Part shown: in pieces, positions 6,977 to 14,247 of the stretch | Layout: every line of letters starts with the position of its first letter | Numbering within the stretch: position 1 is the first letter of the stretch | Assembly: GCF_900091845.1 (NCBI RefSeq) | Contig: NZ_FMCI01000308.1 | Coordinates: 1-32,032, forward strand | Origin: Streptomyces sp. SolWspMP-5a-2 | GTDB taxonomy: Bacteria; Actinomycetota; Actinomycetes; Streptomycetales; Streptomycetaceae | DNA length: 32,032 nt | Direction: 5' to 3' | Position numbers and translations under genes: made by a program | The notes under the pieces: model-generated | Databases searched by the model: none | What the model saw: the letters and a program-made list of their open reading frames with translations, nothing else | Told to the model about the DNA's origin: nothing

Positions 6977-8289
6977 CCGACCCTGCCCCCGACGCCGAGG
7001 CGCTGCGGGAGCGGGCGGTGGCCACCCTCACCACCGCGCGCGCCCGCACCACCCTGCTGACCAGTTGCGTCGAGGACCCCGACCTCACCGCCCAGCACTC
7101 CCCGCTGATGTCGCCGCTGGTCTGGGACCTCGCGCACATCGGCAACCAGGAGGAGCAGTGGCTGCTGCGGACCGTGGCGGGCCGCGAGGCGATACGGCCG
7201 GAGATCGACGGCATCTACGACGCCTTCGAGCACCCGCGCTCGGCCCGTCCCTCGCTGCCGCTGCTGTCCCCGGCGGAGGCCCGCGCCTACGCGGCCGAGG
7301 TCCGCGGCCGCGCCCTCGACGTGCTGGAGAGCACCGCGTTCCACGGCACCCGGCTGACCGAGGCCGGTTTCGCCTTCGGGATGATCGCCCAGCACGAACA
7401 GCAGCACGACGAGACGATGCTGATCACCCATCAGCTGCGTACCGGCCCCACGGCGCTGACGGCCCCCGATCCGGCACCGGCGCCGCTGCACACCGGACCG
7501 GCCGAAGTCCTGGTCCCCGGGGGCCCGTTCACCATGGGCACCTCGGACGAACCCTGGGCGCTCGACAACGAACGCCCGGCGCACCGGCGCGAGGTGGCGC
7601 CGTTCCACCTCGACACCGCGCCGGTCACCAACGGCGCCTACCAGGCGTTCATCGAGGACGGCGGCTACGAGGACGAGCGCTGGTGGGCCCCGGCGGGCTG
7701 GGCGCACGTCCGCCGCTCCGGGATCGGCGCGCCGCTGTTCTGGCACCGGGACGGCAGGCAGTGGCTGCGCCGCCGGTTCGGGGTCACCGAGGCGGTACCG
7801 GCCGACGAGCCGGTGGTGCACGTGTGCTGGTACGAGGCGGACGCGTACGCCCGCTGGGCCGGACGGCGGCTGCCGACCGAGGCCGAGTGGGAGAAGGCCG
7901 CCCGGCACGACCCCGCGGGCGACCGCTCGACGCGCTACCCGTGGGGCGACGCCGACCCGGGGCCCGAACACGCCAACCTCGGCCAGCGCCATCTGCGCCC
8001 GGCCCCGGCGGGCAGCTACCCGGCGGGCGAGTCGCCGCTCGGCGTACGGCAGTTGATCGGGGACGTGTGGGAGTGGACGTCCAGCGACTTCCTGCCCTAC
8101 CCGGGGTTCCGGGCGTTCCCGTACAAGGAGTACTCGGAGGTGTTCTTCGGGCCCGAGCACAAGGTGCTGCGCGGCGGCTCGTTCGCCGTGGACGCGGTGG
8201 CCTGCCGGGGCACGTTCCGCAACTGGGACTACCCGATCAGACGGCAGATCTTCTCCGGGTTCCGCACCGCGCGTTCGGCGACCGCCTGA
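6973..8289 (+). CDS. egtB: EgtB, hercynine oxygenase (iron-dependent sulfoxide synthase)
   Basis: A 438-residue protein combining an N-terminal DinB-like four-helix domain (about 10-170) with a C-terminal formylglycine-generating-enzyme-like domain (about 180-435). It joins hercynine to gamma-glutamylcysteine with O2. The three expected iron-binding histidines are visible: His55 in WDLAHIGN and His141 and His145 in HEQQHDE. The FGE-like part shows FTMGTSDEPWALDNERP, RLPTEAEWEKAARHDP, GDVWEWTSS and KVLRGGSFA, ending in GFRTAR. It uses gamma-glutamylcysteine rather than cysteine, as implied by the neighbouring egtA and egtC. Start and stop overlap both neighbours by one or more bases, suggesting tight translational coupling. 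Very secure. Confidence 0.95.
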   Translation: MTDPAPDAEALRERAVATLTTARARTTLLTSCVEDPDLTAQHSPLMSPLVWDLAHIGNQEEQWLLRTVAGREAIRPEIDGIYDAFEHPRSARPSLPLLSPAEARAYAAEVRGRALDVLESTAFHGTRLTEAGFAFGMIAQHEQQHDETMLITHQLRTGPTALTAPDPAPAPLHTGPAEVLVPGGPFTMGTSDEPWALDNERPAHRREVAPFHLDTAPVTNGAYQAFIEDGGYEDERWWAPAGWAHVRRSGIGAPLFWHRDGRQWLRRRFGVTEAVPADEPVVHVCWYEADAYARWAGRRLPTEAEWEKAARHDPAGDRSTRYPWGDADPGPEHANLGQRHLRPAPAGSYPAGESPLGVRQLIGDVWEWTSSDFLPYPGFRAFPYKEYSEVFFGPEHKVLRGGSFAVDAVACRGTFRNWDYPIRRQIFSGFRTARSATA

Positions 8290-9080
8290 TGTGCCGTCAC
8301 CTCGCCTACCTGGGGCGGCCCGTACCGCTCGGCGCACTGCTGACGGAGCCCCCGCACGGGCTCACCCGGCAGTCCTGGCAGCCGCGCAGACAGCGCCACG
8401 GGACCGTCAACGCCGATGGTTTCGGAGTCGGTTGGTTCGCGGACGGCGATCCGGTACCGGCCAGGTACCGGCGGGCCGGGCCGGTCTGGGCGGATCTGAC
8501 CTTCGCCGATCTGACCCGGGTCGTGCGGTCCGGGTCGCTGCTGGCCGCCGTCCGGGACGCGACCCTGCCGGGCGCCGACGGGGAGGCCGCGGCGGCGCCC
8601 TTCTCCGCCGAGGGATATCTGTTCAGCCACAACGGCGCGGTCCCCGGCTGGCCCGGTTCGCTCGCCCCGCTGGTCCCGGCGCTGCCCGCGGCGGACCTGC
8701 TCTCCCTGGAGGCCCGCAACGACTCGGCGTTCGTGTGGGCGCTGGTGCTGGCCGGACTGCGGGCCGGTGACGATCCGGGCCGCGCCCTGGCAGGCGCCGT
8801 CACGGAGGTCGCCGAGGCGTCCCCCGGTGCCCGGCTCAACCTGCTGCTGGCGGGCGCCGACACCATCGCCGCGACCGCCTGGGGCGACACCCTCTGGTAC
8901 CTGGCCGACCCGGACCGCGGCACCGTCGTCGCGTCCGAGCCCTATGACGACGATCCGCACTGGCAGGAGGTCCCGGACCGCACCCTGCTCACCGCGAGCC
9001 GCACGGAACTGCTGCTCACCGAGTTGAAGGAGCCGAGCCCCGGCTCGGCACCCGCACCGTCGAAGGAGCCCCGTACGTGA
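8289..9080 (+). CDS. egtC: EgtC, gamma-glutamyl-hercynylcysteine sulfoxide hydrolase
   Basis: A 263-residue class II (Ntn) glutamine amidotransferase that removes the glutamate from the EgtB product. The protein starts MCRHLAYLG, so Cys2 becomes the N-terminal nucleophile after Met removal. Other family blocks are NADGFGVGWF, VRSGSLLAAVRDAT, YLFSHNGAVPGW and ARNDSAFVWALVLAGL. The ATG shares its A with the last base of the egtB stop (TGATG), and its own stop overlaps the egtD GTG. A C-terminal Pro/Ser tail of about 20 residues looks disordered. Confidence 0.94.
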   Translation: MCRHLAYLGRPVPLGALLTEPPHGLTRQSWQPRRQRHGTVNADGFGVGWFADGDPVPARYRRAGPVWADLTFADLTRVVRSGSLLAAVRDATLPGADGEAAAAPFSAEGYLFSHNGAVPGWPGSLAPLVPALPAADLLSLEARNDSAFVWALVLAGLRAGDDPGRALAGAVTEVAEASPGARLNLLLAGADTIAATAWGDTLWYLADPDRGTVVASEPYDDDPHWQEVPDRTLLTASRTELLLTELKEPSPGSAPAPSKEPRT

Positions 9081-10039
9081 GCCCGTTCCTTCTCACCCGC
9101 ACCCTGCCCGAGGACGCCACGGACGCCGCGCTCCGCGCCGACGTGCTGCGCGGCCTCACCGGCACCCCGAAGACCCTGCCGCCCAAGTGGTTCTACGACG
9201 CGCACGGCAGCGACCTGTTCGAGCGCATCACCGAACTGCCCGAGTACTACCCGACGCGCGCCGAGCGGGAGATCCTGGTCGGCCGCTCCGCCGAGATCGC
9301 CTCGGTGACCGGCGCCCGCACCCTCGTCGAACTCGGCTCGGGCTCCTCGGAGAAGACCCGCCACCTCATCGAGGCCCTCACCGGCCTGCACACCTACGTC
9401 CCCGTCGACGTCAGCGAGAGCGCGCTCACCCAGGCCGGGCAGGCGCTGATCGCGGAGCGTCCCGGCCTCCAGGTGCACGCCCTGATCGCCGACTTCACGG
9501 CCGCCCTGGCGCTGCCGCGGACGCCGGGGCCGCGGCTGGTGGCCTTCCTCGGCGGCACGATCGGCAACCTGCCGCCGGTGGAGCGGGCCGCGTTCCTCGG
9601 CTCGATCCGCGGCCTGCTCTCCCCCGGTGACGCGCTGCTGCTCGGCACCGACCTGGTGAAGGACGAGGAGGTGCTGGTCCGGGCGTACGACGACGCGGCC
9701 GGGGTGACGGCCGCCTTCGACAAGAACGTCCTGACGGTCGTCAACCGGGAGCTGGGCGCCGACTTCGACCCGGACGCGTTCGACCACGTCGCCCTCTGGG
9801 ACGCGCGCAACGAGTGGATCGAGATGCGGCTGCGCTCCCGCGCCGACCAGACGGTGAAGGTGCCCGCGCTGGGCCTCGCCGTGGAGTTCGCGGCCGGTGA
9901 GGAGCTGCGCACCGAGATCTCCGCGAAGTTCAGGCGCGACAGCGTGAGCGCCGAACTGGACGCCGCGGGGCTCTCGCTGTCCCACTGGTGGACGGACTCC
10001 GAGGGCCGCTTCGCGCTGTCCCTGAGCACCTGCCGCTGA
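9077..10039 (+). CDS. egtD: EgtD, L-histidine N-alpha-methyltransferase
   Basis: A 320-residue SAM-dependent methyltransferase that trimethylates the alpha-amino group of histidine to give hercynine, the first committed intermediate of ergothioneine. The family signature is clear: LPPKWFYDAHGSDLFERIT near residues 34-52, the SAM-binding loop VELGSGSSEKTRHL (about 81-94), VPVDVSESAL, the GGTIGNLPP block, and EEVLVRAYDDAAGVTAAFDKNVL. The GTG start at 9077 overlaps the egtC stop (GTGA). It is the last gene of the operon and is followed at once by a perfect hairpin. Although it catalyses step one, it is placed last. No egtE lies in the window. Confidence 0.95.
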   Translation: MSPFLLTRTLPEDATDAALRADVLRGLTGTPKTLPPKWFYDAHGSDLFERITELPEYYPTRAEREILVGRSAEIASVTGARTLVELGSGSSEKTRHLIEALTGLHTYVPVDVSESALTQAGQALIAERPGLQVHALIADFTAALALPRTPGPRLVAFLGGTIGNLPPVERAAFLGSIRGLLSPGDALLLGTDLVKDEEVLVRAYDDAAGVTAAFDKNVLTVVNRELGADFDPDAFDHVALWDARNEWIEMRLRSRADQTVKVPALGLAVEFAAGEELRTEISAKFRRDSVSAELDAAGLSLSHWWTDSEGRFALSLSTCR

Positions 10040-10045
10040 CGTGCC

Positions 10046-10075
10046 GGGCGCCGGGGCCGTCCGGTCCCGGCGCCC
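10046..10075. terminator. Bidirectional hairpin between egtD and the lipoprotein gene
   Basis: Perfect 10-bp arms GGGCGCCGGG (10046-10055) and CCCGGCGCCC (10066-10075) with a 10-base loop, between two convergent stop codons (10039 and 10141). No T-tract. Confidence 0.65.
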
Positions 10076-10140
10076 TCCGCACCCGGCCGGTGCCCCGACC
10101 GGAGAGGTTCACCGGCGAGCGTCTCCGGTCACGGCACCAG

Positions 10141-11397
10141 TCACCCCACCGAGGTGAGCGTCTCGGTGATCCGGCGGGACGCGCGCCGCGCCTCGGTCGC
10201 CGGGTCGGCGCCGCCGAGCACCTTGGTCATGTACTCCTTGATCGGGTTGTCGGCCTCGACCTTGCCCCACTGCGGGGAGTTGGGCGTGGCCTGCCCCCGG
10301 GCGGCGCCCGCGGCCATCGCGGCGACCCCCTCCTCGTCGCCGACGGACGCGGCGAGCGCCTTCTTGTTGGGCACGTAGTTCATGGTGCGGGCCAGCTCGG
10401 TGTCCCAGCGGGCGCCGGTCAGGGCGGCGACGACCGCGACCGCGCCCTCCCGCTGCCGGGAGTTGTTGGGAACGACGAGGTCGGAGCCGCCGATGAAGAC
10501 CGCTCCGGGCCGTCCGGCGAGCCGTCCCGGCACCGGGAAGAAGCCCAACTTCCCCTTGAGTTCCGGGTTCTGCTCGACGACCGTGCGGGCGAGTCCCGGC
10601 ACGGCCACCATCTGGGCGACCCGGCCGCGCGCGAACACCTGGGCCTGGGGCGGGTGTTCCTCGTCGGCGGCCACGGGCCCCCTGCCGAGCGCCTGCAACC
10701 GCTGGTAGAAGTCCATCCCGCGCAGCGCGGCCGGGGAGTCCAGGGTGCCGTGCCAGCCACCGCCGCCCCCGTCGTCGGCGAGACCGCCGCCCTCCTCCCA
10801 GATGAACCCGGCGAGCGTGTACCAGTCCTGCCCCGCGAGGTAGATGCCCTGGTCGCCGCCGGAGTCGAGCTTCTCGGTGGCGTCGAGCCAGGCGTCCTGG
10901 TCGCGGGGCGGCGCGGTGACACCGGCCCGTGCGAAGAGGTCCTTGCGGTAGATGACCACCCGGTTGGCCGCGTACCAGGGGATGCCGTACTGGTGGGACA
11001 TCAGCTGTCCCGGTTCGGCGAGGCCGGGCAGCCAGTCCTCGCCGCCCCAGTGCAGCCGGGCCTCCAGGGTGAGGTCGAGCAGCCGGTCGCGCTCGACGTA
11101 CTGCGGGACCTGGGTGTTGCCGACCTCGATGACGTCGGGGCCGTCGTCCGTCCCGGTGTCCAGGGCGGCCTGCACCTTGTCGCCGATGCCGGTCCATTCC
11201 TGGATGCGGATGTCGAGCCGCAGACCGGAGTTCTTGCGCTCGAACTCCTCGGTGAAGCGCCGCAGGAACTCCTCGGGGGCGCTGCCCTTCATCAACCACA
11301 CGGTGACCGTGCGCCGTTCGCCGCCGCCGGGCAGCAGTCCACACCCGGCGAGCAGACCGGCGGACGCGCAGGCGGCGAGCAGGCTTCGACGTCTCAC
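10141..11397 (-). CDS. Extracellular sugar-binding lipoprotein (ABC importer, orphan)
   Basis: A 418-residue solute-binding protein of the carbohydrate uptake (family 1) type. The N-terminus has RRRS followed by a hydrophobic stretch and a lipobox LLAGC with Cys19 as the lipidation site; the twin-arginine-like motif is common in Streptomyces. The body shows TVTVWLMKGSAPEEF, a binding-protein motif PDVIEVGNTQVPQY, GIPWYAANRVVIYRKDLFARAG and a late GGSDLVVPNNS, typical of maltose or disaccharide binders. No permease or ATPase genes adjoin it, so it presumably serves a transporter encoded elsewhere with the shared MsiK-type ATPase (inference). The GTG at 11397 has AGGA upstream. Expression probably depends on the operator-bearing promoter at 11479-11507. 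Confidence 0.88.
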   Translation of the reverse strand: MRRRSLLAACASAGLLAGCGLLPGGGERRTVTVWLMKGSAPEEFLRRFTEEFERKNSGLRLDIRIQEWTGIGDKVQAALDTGTDDGPDVIEVGNTQVPQYVERDRLLDLTLEARLHWGGEDWLPGLAEPGQLMSHQYGIPWYAANRVVIYRKDLFARAGVTAPPRDQDAWLDATEKLDSGGDQGIYLAGQDWYTLAGFIWEEGGGLADDGGGGGWHGTLDSPAALRGMDFYQRLQALGRGPVAADEEHPPQAQVFARGRVAQMVAVPGLARTVVEQNPELKGKLGFFPVPGRLAGRPGAVFIGGSDLVVPNNSRQREGAVAVVAALTGARWDTELARTMNYVPNKKALAASVGDEEGVAAMAAGAARGQATPNSPQWGKVEADNPIKEYMTKVLGGADPATEARRASRRITETLTSVG

Positions 11398-11478
11398 GAG
11401 GGGTCCTGTTCTCTCTGCTGGACAGGGGAAGGGAGCCCGACGTGGGGGACGAGTACCGGACTCGTACGGGTGTTCCGG

Positions 11479-11507
11479 ATTTTGGTATGGACCAATGCGG
11501 AGGTCAA
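11479..11507 (-). promoter_or_regulatory. Promoter with overlapping GntR/DasR-like operator
   Basis: On the minus strand TTGACC (11507-11502), a 17-base spacer and CAAAAT (11484-11479) form a vegetative-type promoter. Inside it, at 11482-11495, lies TTGGTCCATACCAA, with perfect 5-bp arms. It agrees with the DasR/GntR consensus TGGTCTAGACCA (recalled from memory) at 10 of 12 positions. A repressor bound here would cover the -10, consistent with sugar-inducible control of the lipoprotein gene. Which GntR-family protein acts here is inference. Confidence 0.6.
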
Positions 11508-11593
11508 GTGCGCCGGTGCTCCGCCGAGGTCGCGCCCGGCCCCCGCGGCGCCCCCGGGTCCGGCGCTCCGGAGGAGAAACCGCAGGCGGACCG

Positions 11594-11731
11594 GCGCACC
11601 GGACGGCAGCCCGCCGCACGGCGTGTCCGGAGCGCCGGACGGCAGCCCCGCACGGCGTGCCCGGATCGCCGGACGGCAACCCGCCGCACGGCGCATCCGG
11701 AGCGCCGGACGTCTCGCGCCGCGCGGCACCT
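11594..11731. repeat. Imperfect 36-bp tandem repeat, 3 copies plus a partial
   Basis: Units start near 11594, 11632, 11666 and 11702 and share GCGCCGGACGGCA, then CCCGCCGCACGGCG, ending TCCGGA. Lengths are 34-38 bases and the fourth copy is degenerate. Spacers are not unique, so it is not a CRISPR array. It lies between the lipoprotein promoter and dodecin, in non-coding DNA. Confidence 0.75.
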
Positions 11732-11803
11732 TGGGGCACGGTGGAGTGACGCGTGCCCCCCGCGACGCTCCCGCCGTCGCGGGCCGCCGAGAGGAGCTCC
11801 CGC

Positions 11804-12019
11804 ATGTCCCACCACACCTACCGGGTCACCGAGATCGTCGGCACCTCCCCCGACGGCGTCGAACAGGCCGTCCGCAACGGGATCGCCCGCGCCTCGCAGA
11901 CCGTGCGCAACCTCGACTGGTTCGAGGTGACCCAGGTGCGCGGCCACATCGAGGACGGCCAGGTCGCGCACTGGCAGGTCGGCCTCAAGGTCGGCTTCCG
12001 GCTCGACGACCCGGCCTGA
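11804..12019 (+). CDS. Dodecin family flavin-binding protein
   Basis: A 71-residue protein that matches dodecins almost end to end: SHHTYRVTEIVGTSPDGVEQAV, then NLDWFEVTQVRGHIEDG, then HWQVGLKVGFRLDD. Dodecins assemble as hollow dodecamers that store flavin (FMN or its precursors) or CoA. Trp39 in LDWFEV is the residue that stacks on the isoalloxazine ring. The ATG at 11804 is preceded by GAGGAG at proper spacing. It is a single gene, convergent with the short HAD-like fragment. Length and motifs are both standard for the family. Confidence 0.92.
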   Translation: MSHHTYRVTEIVGTSPDGVEQAVRNGIARASQTVRNLDWFEVTQVRGHIEDGQVAHWQVGLKVGFRLDDPA

Positions 12020-12046
12020 CGCCCTGCGGCCGACAGCGGCCGTCAG
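12018..12046. terminator. Possible bidirectional hairpin after dodecin
   Basis: TGACG...CGGCC pairs with GGCCGTCA around a short loop, with a 5-base bulge on one arm, exactly between the convergent stops at 12019 and 12043. Modest strength. Confidence 0.35.
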
Positions 12047-12261
12047 GTCCGCCCGTCCCACTCCTGGGCCTCGTCCAGCGCCCGCGACGGGGCCGTCCAG
12101 CGCGCCCGCACGATGGCGAACCCGGCGCGCTCGGCGTCGTCGCAGACCAGTTCGTCGTCGTCGACGAGCATCCGGACCCGCCGGGTGCGGGCCAGTTCGC
12201 GCAGCACCTCCAGCTCGGTGCGGCGGGCGGGCCTGCGGTCGCCGTCGCCCCGCAGGTGCAC
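12043..12261 (-). CDS. Short HAD-phosphatase-like C-terminal fragment, hypothetical
   Basis: A frame of about 72 residues from the GTG at 12261. An upstream ATG at 12354 would overlap the start of the divergent ferredoxin gene and add residues without recognisable content. The sequence VHLRGDGDRRPARRTELEVL, then RMLVDDDELVCDDAERAGFAIVRARW, looks like the last third of a HAD phosphatase of the polynucleotide 3'-phosphatase type ('R.dgDrR...K' block, then the 'DDd' motif IV). The N-terminal DxDxT nucleophile motif is absent, and the usual Lys of motif III appears replaced. It could be a real small protein or the remnant of a decayed gene. No convincing ribosome-binding site is seen. Confidence 0.4.
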   Translation of the reverse strand: MHLRGDGDRRPARRTELEVLRELARTRRVRMLVDDDELVCDDAERAGFAIVRARWTAPSRALDEAQEWDGRT

Positions 12262-12347
12262 CCTTGGACAGCCGCCCGGGACACCCCGCGGGGCCCTCGA
12301 TCGGCCCGCCCTTTTGTGCGGGCGGGCGGATGGATCATGCTTCTCCC

Positions 12348-12776
12348 ATGTCACCCTCCGCCCTCCCCTCCCCCCGCACCGCCCTGATCGGCGCCGCCCG
12401 GCAGCGTCCGTGCACCCTCGTGGTGTGCCGGGGCTGCTGCTGCGGCGACCCGCGCAAGCACCCGGGCTTCGACCACGCCTGGCAACTGGAGCGGCTGCGC
12501 GCGGCGGCGGCCGAGCACGGCTTCCAGGTGCGGACGACGGACTGCCTCGGCCCCTGCGACCAGGCGAACGTCGTCGTCGTGCAGCCGTCGGCGGCCGGGC
12601 GGCGGGCGGGTGGGCGGCCCACCTGGATCGGGTTCGCGATGGACGAGGACTGCACGGAGGAGATCGCGGGCTGGGCCGCGGCCGGCGGCCCGGGGCTCGC
12701 CGAGCCGCCGGTCACCCTGGAGCTGCAGTTCATCGCTCCGCCCCGGCCGGAGATACGCAAGCGGGGCCGCCGCTGA
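12348..12776 (+). CDS. (2Fe-2S) thioredoxin-fold ferredoxin domain protein
   Basis: A 142-residue protein of the thioredoxin-like [2Fe-2S] ferredoxin group. The visible cysteine ligands are in LVVCRGCCCGD near residues 25-33 and TDCLGPCDQANVVVV near 65-79, the characteristic C-x(n)-CxxxC arrangement. A positively charged tail (RPEIRKRGRR) ends the protein. It probably carries electrons for an unidentified partner. There is no purine-rich site before the ATG at 12348. A CATGCT -10-like hexamer ends six bases upstream, so leaderless expression is possible. The stop at 12776 is only 12 bases from the -35 of the Zur-type promoter, and the genes beyond have that promoter of their own. Confidence 0.82.
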   Translation: MSPSALPSPRTALIGAARQRPCTLVVCRGCCCGDPRKHPGFDHAWQLERLRAAAAEHGFQVRTTDCLGPCDQANVVVVQPSAAGRRAGGRPTWIGFAMDEDCTEEIAGWAAAGGPGLAEPPVTLELQFIAPPRPEIRKRGRR

Positions 12777-12787
12777 ACGGATCCGTA

Positions 12788-12817
12788 TTGCTCATGGGAA
12801 CCATTTTCATATAGCGT
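12788..12817 (+). promoter_or_regulatory. Promoter with embedded Zur-like box
   Basis: TTGCTC (12788-12793), an 18-base spacer and TAGCGT (12812-12817) form a promoter. The spacer contains TGGGAACCATTTTCA (12795-12809), which matches the Streptomyces Zur consensus TGAAAATGATTTTCA (recalled) at 11 of 15 positions, with a perfect right half. Zinc-loaded Zur bound here would block RNA polymerase. The downstream genes, a cysteine-free L32 and a COG0523 GTPase, are the expected targets. Confidence 0.75.
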
Positions 12818-12882
12818 CCGCGGTGCGCGCCCTCCGCCGTTCCGGCAGCTCCCGCGCGCCCACCGACTCGACGAGGTTCCCC

Positions 12883-13053
12883 ATGGCTGTCCCCAAGCGG
12901 AAGATGTCCCGCAGCAACACCCGCCACCGCCGCGCCCAGTGGAAGGCGGCCACGCCCGCGCTGGTCCCGGTCACCGTCGACGGCGTCCGCCACCTGGTGC
13001 CGCAGCACCTGGTCAGGGCGTACGAACGCGGACTGCTGCGCCCCGGGGGCTGA
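12883..13053 (+). CDS. rpmF: Ribosomal protein bL32, zinc-independent (C-) paralogue
   Basis: A 56-residue L32 of the large ribosomal subunit, beginning MAVPKRKMSRSNTRHRRAQWK, the standard L32 N-terminus. The four cysteines that bind zinc in the usual form are all missing; the protein has no Cys at all. Such C- paralogues replace the zinc-containing protein under zinc starvation and so free zinc. The Zur-like box in the promoter fits this. The ATG at 12883 has GAGG upstream. The next gene, a COG0523 GTPase, begins 6 bases after the stop. A regular zinc-containing rpmF would be expected elsewhere in the genome. Confidence 0.93.
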   Translation: MAVPKRKMSRSNTRHRRAQWKAATPALVPVTVDGVRHLVPQHLVRAYERGLLRPGG

Positions 13054-13059
13054 GCCCGC

Positions 13060-14247
13060 GTGCCGCACCAGCGCCTGCCCGTCACCGTCCTGTCCGGCTT
13101 CCTCGGCGCCGGCAAGACCACCCTGCTCAACCACGTCCTCGCCAACCGCGAGGGGCTCCGGGTCGCCGTGATCGTCAACGACATGAGCGAGGTCAACATC
13201 GACGCGGCGCTGGTGCGCGGCGGCGGCGCGGCCCTCTCCAGGACCGAGGAGCGCCTGGTCGAGATGACCAACGGGTGCATCTGCTGCACCCTGCGCGACG
13301 ATCTGCTGGTGGAGGTCGACCGGCTGGCCCGCGAGGGCCGCTTCGACCACCTGCTGATCGAGAGCTCCGGCATCTCCGAACCGCTGCCCGTCGCCGCCAC
13401 GTTCGCCTTCGCCCGCGACGACGGCGCCTGCCTCGGGGACGTGGCCGCCCTCGACACGATGGTCACCGTCGTGGACGCGGCGCACTTCCTGCCCGAGCTG
13501 GCGCGCGGCGACGAACTCGCCGCGCGCGGCATCGCCCCGTTCGAGGACGACGACCGCACGGTCAGCGATCTCCTCGTCGACCAGGTCGAGTTCGCGGACG
13601 TCGTCGTCCTCAACAAGCTCGACCTCGTCGACGAGGCGACGTCGCGGCGGCTGCGGGCCGCGCTCGCCCGGCTCAACCCCGTCGCCAGGATCGTCCCCGC
13701 GCGCCGGGGCCGGGTGGACCTGCGACAGGTGCTCGGCACCGGCCTGTTCGACCTGGAGCGCGCCCAGCAGGCACCGGGCTGGGTGCGGGAGCTGAACGGC
13801 GAACACGTCCCGGAGACCGAGGAGTACGGCATCTCCTCGACCGTGTTCCGCTCCCGACTCCCCTTCCACCAGGGCCGGTTGTGGAACTTCGTCACCGAGG
13901 AGCTGGACGGCGGCGGCTTCGGACGGGTGCTGCGCTCCAAGGGGTTCTTCACCCTGGCGAGCCGCCCGCGGGTGACGGGCCTGTGGTCGCAGGCTGGCTC
14001 GGTGGCCCGCTTCGAGCCGTCCGCCGCCCGCGACGACCAGGCGCCGTACGCCCAGGAGCTGGTCTTCATCGGCACCGGTCTGGACGCCGGCGCCCTCCGT
14101 GCCGCCCTGGACCGCTGTCTGCTCGGGCCCGGCGAGCCGCCGCCCGCCGCCGACCCCTTCCCGGCCTGGGAGACCCACGGCGTCGACGACGCCTGCGACC
14201 TGGAGCACGGGAATCCGGCGGGCCCTGTGACGTTGAACCCTGTGTGA
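13060..14247 (+). CDS. COG0523/CobW-family GTPase, putative zinc metallochaperone
   Basis: A 395-residue G3E GTPase. Walker A is at LSGFLGAGKTTLL (residues 11-23), the metal-binding CxCC motif at NGCICC (Cys73, Cys75, Cys76), ESSGISEP at 101-108 and the guanine-specificity motif NKLD at 185-188. The C-terminal CobW_C domain (about 285-375) ends in a region with HG and Asp/Glu/His residues. Members of this family under Zur control insert or hand over zinc when it is scarce; the L32 paralogue and Zur-like box here support that over a cobalamin role. The GTG start is 6 bases after the L32 stop. Its own stop overlaps the GTG of the following oxidoreductase. Confidence 0.9.
   Translation: MPHQRLPVTVLSGFLGAGKTTLLNHVLANREGLRVAVIVNDMSEVNIDAALVRGGGAALSRTEERLVEMTNGCICCTLRDDLLVEVDRLAREGRFDHLLIESSGISEPLPVAATFAFARDDGACLGDVAALDTMVTVVDAAHFLPELARGDELAARGIAPFEDDDRTVSDLLVDQVEFADVVVLNKLDLVDEATSRRLRAALARLNPVARIVPARRGRVDLRQVLGTGLFDLERAQQAPGWVRELNGEHVPETEEYGISSTVFRSRLPFHQGRLWNFVTEELDGGGFGRVLRSKGFFTLASRPRVTGLWSQAGSVARFEPSAARDDQAPYAQELVFIGTGLDAGALRAALDRCLLGPGEPPPAADPFPAWETHGVDDACDLEHGNPAGPVTLNPV

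Larger units (their letters stand above)
11398..11803. other. Intergenic region with promoter, leader hairpin and 36-bp repeats
   Basis: This 406-base gap contains the lipoprotein promoter and operator (11479-11507). Its leader has a perfect ACGAGT/ACTCGT hairpin (11449-11465) and a weaker CCTGT/ACAGG pairing that would cover the AGGA site. A 36-bp tandem array follows at 11594-11731, then the dodecin ribosome-binding site GAGGAG (11791-11796). I found no gene in it. Confidence 0.6.

Noticed and set aside
11594..11731. CRISPR array
   Set aside because: Repeats of 34-38 bases follow each other directly with no unique spacers and no cas genes.
12262..12354. ATG start at 12354 for the HAD-like fragment
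   Set aside because: It would overlap the divergent ferredoxin start and its likely promoter and adds no recognisable sequence.
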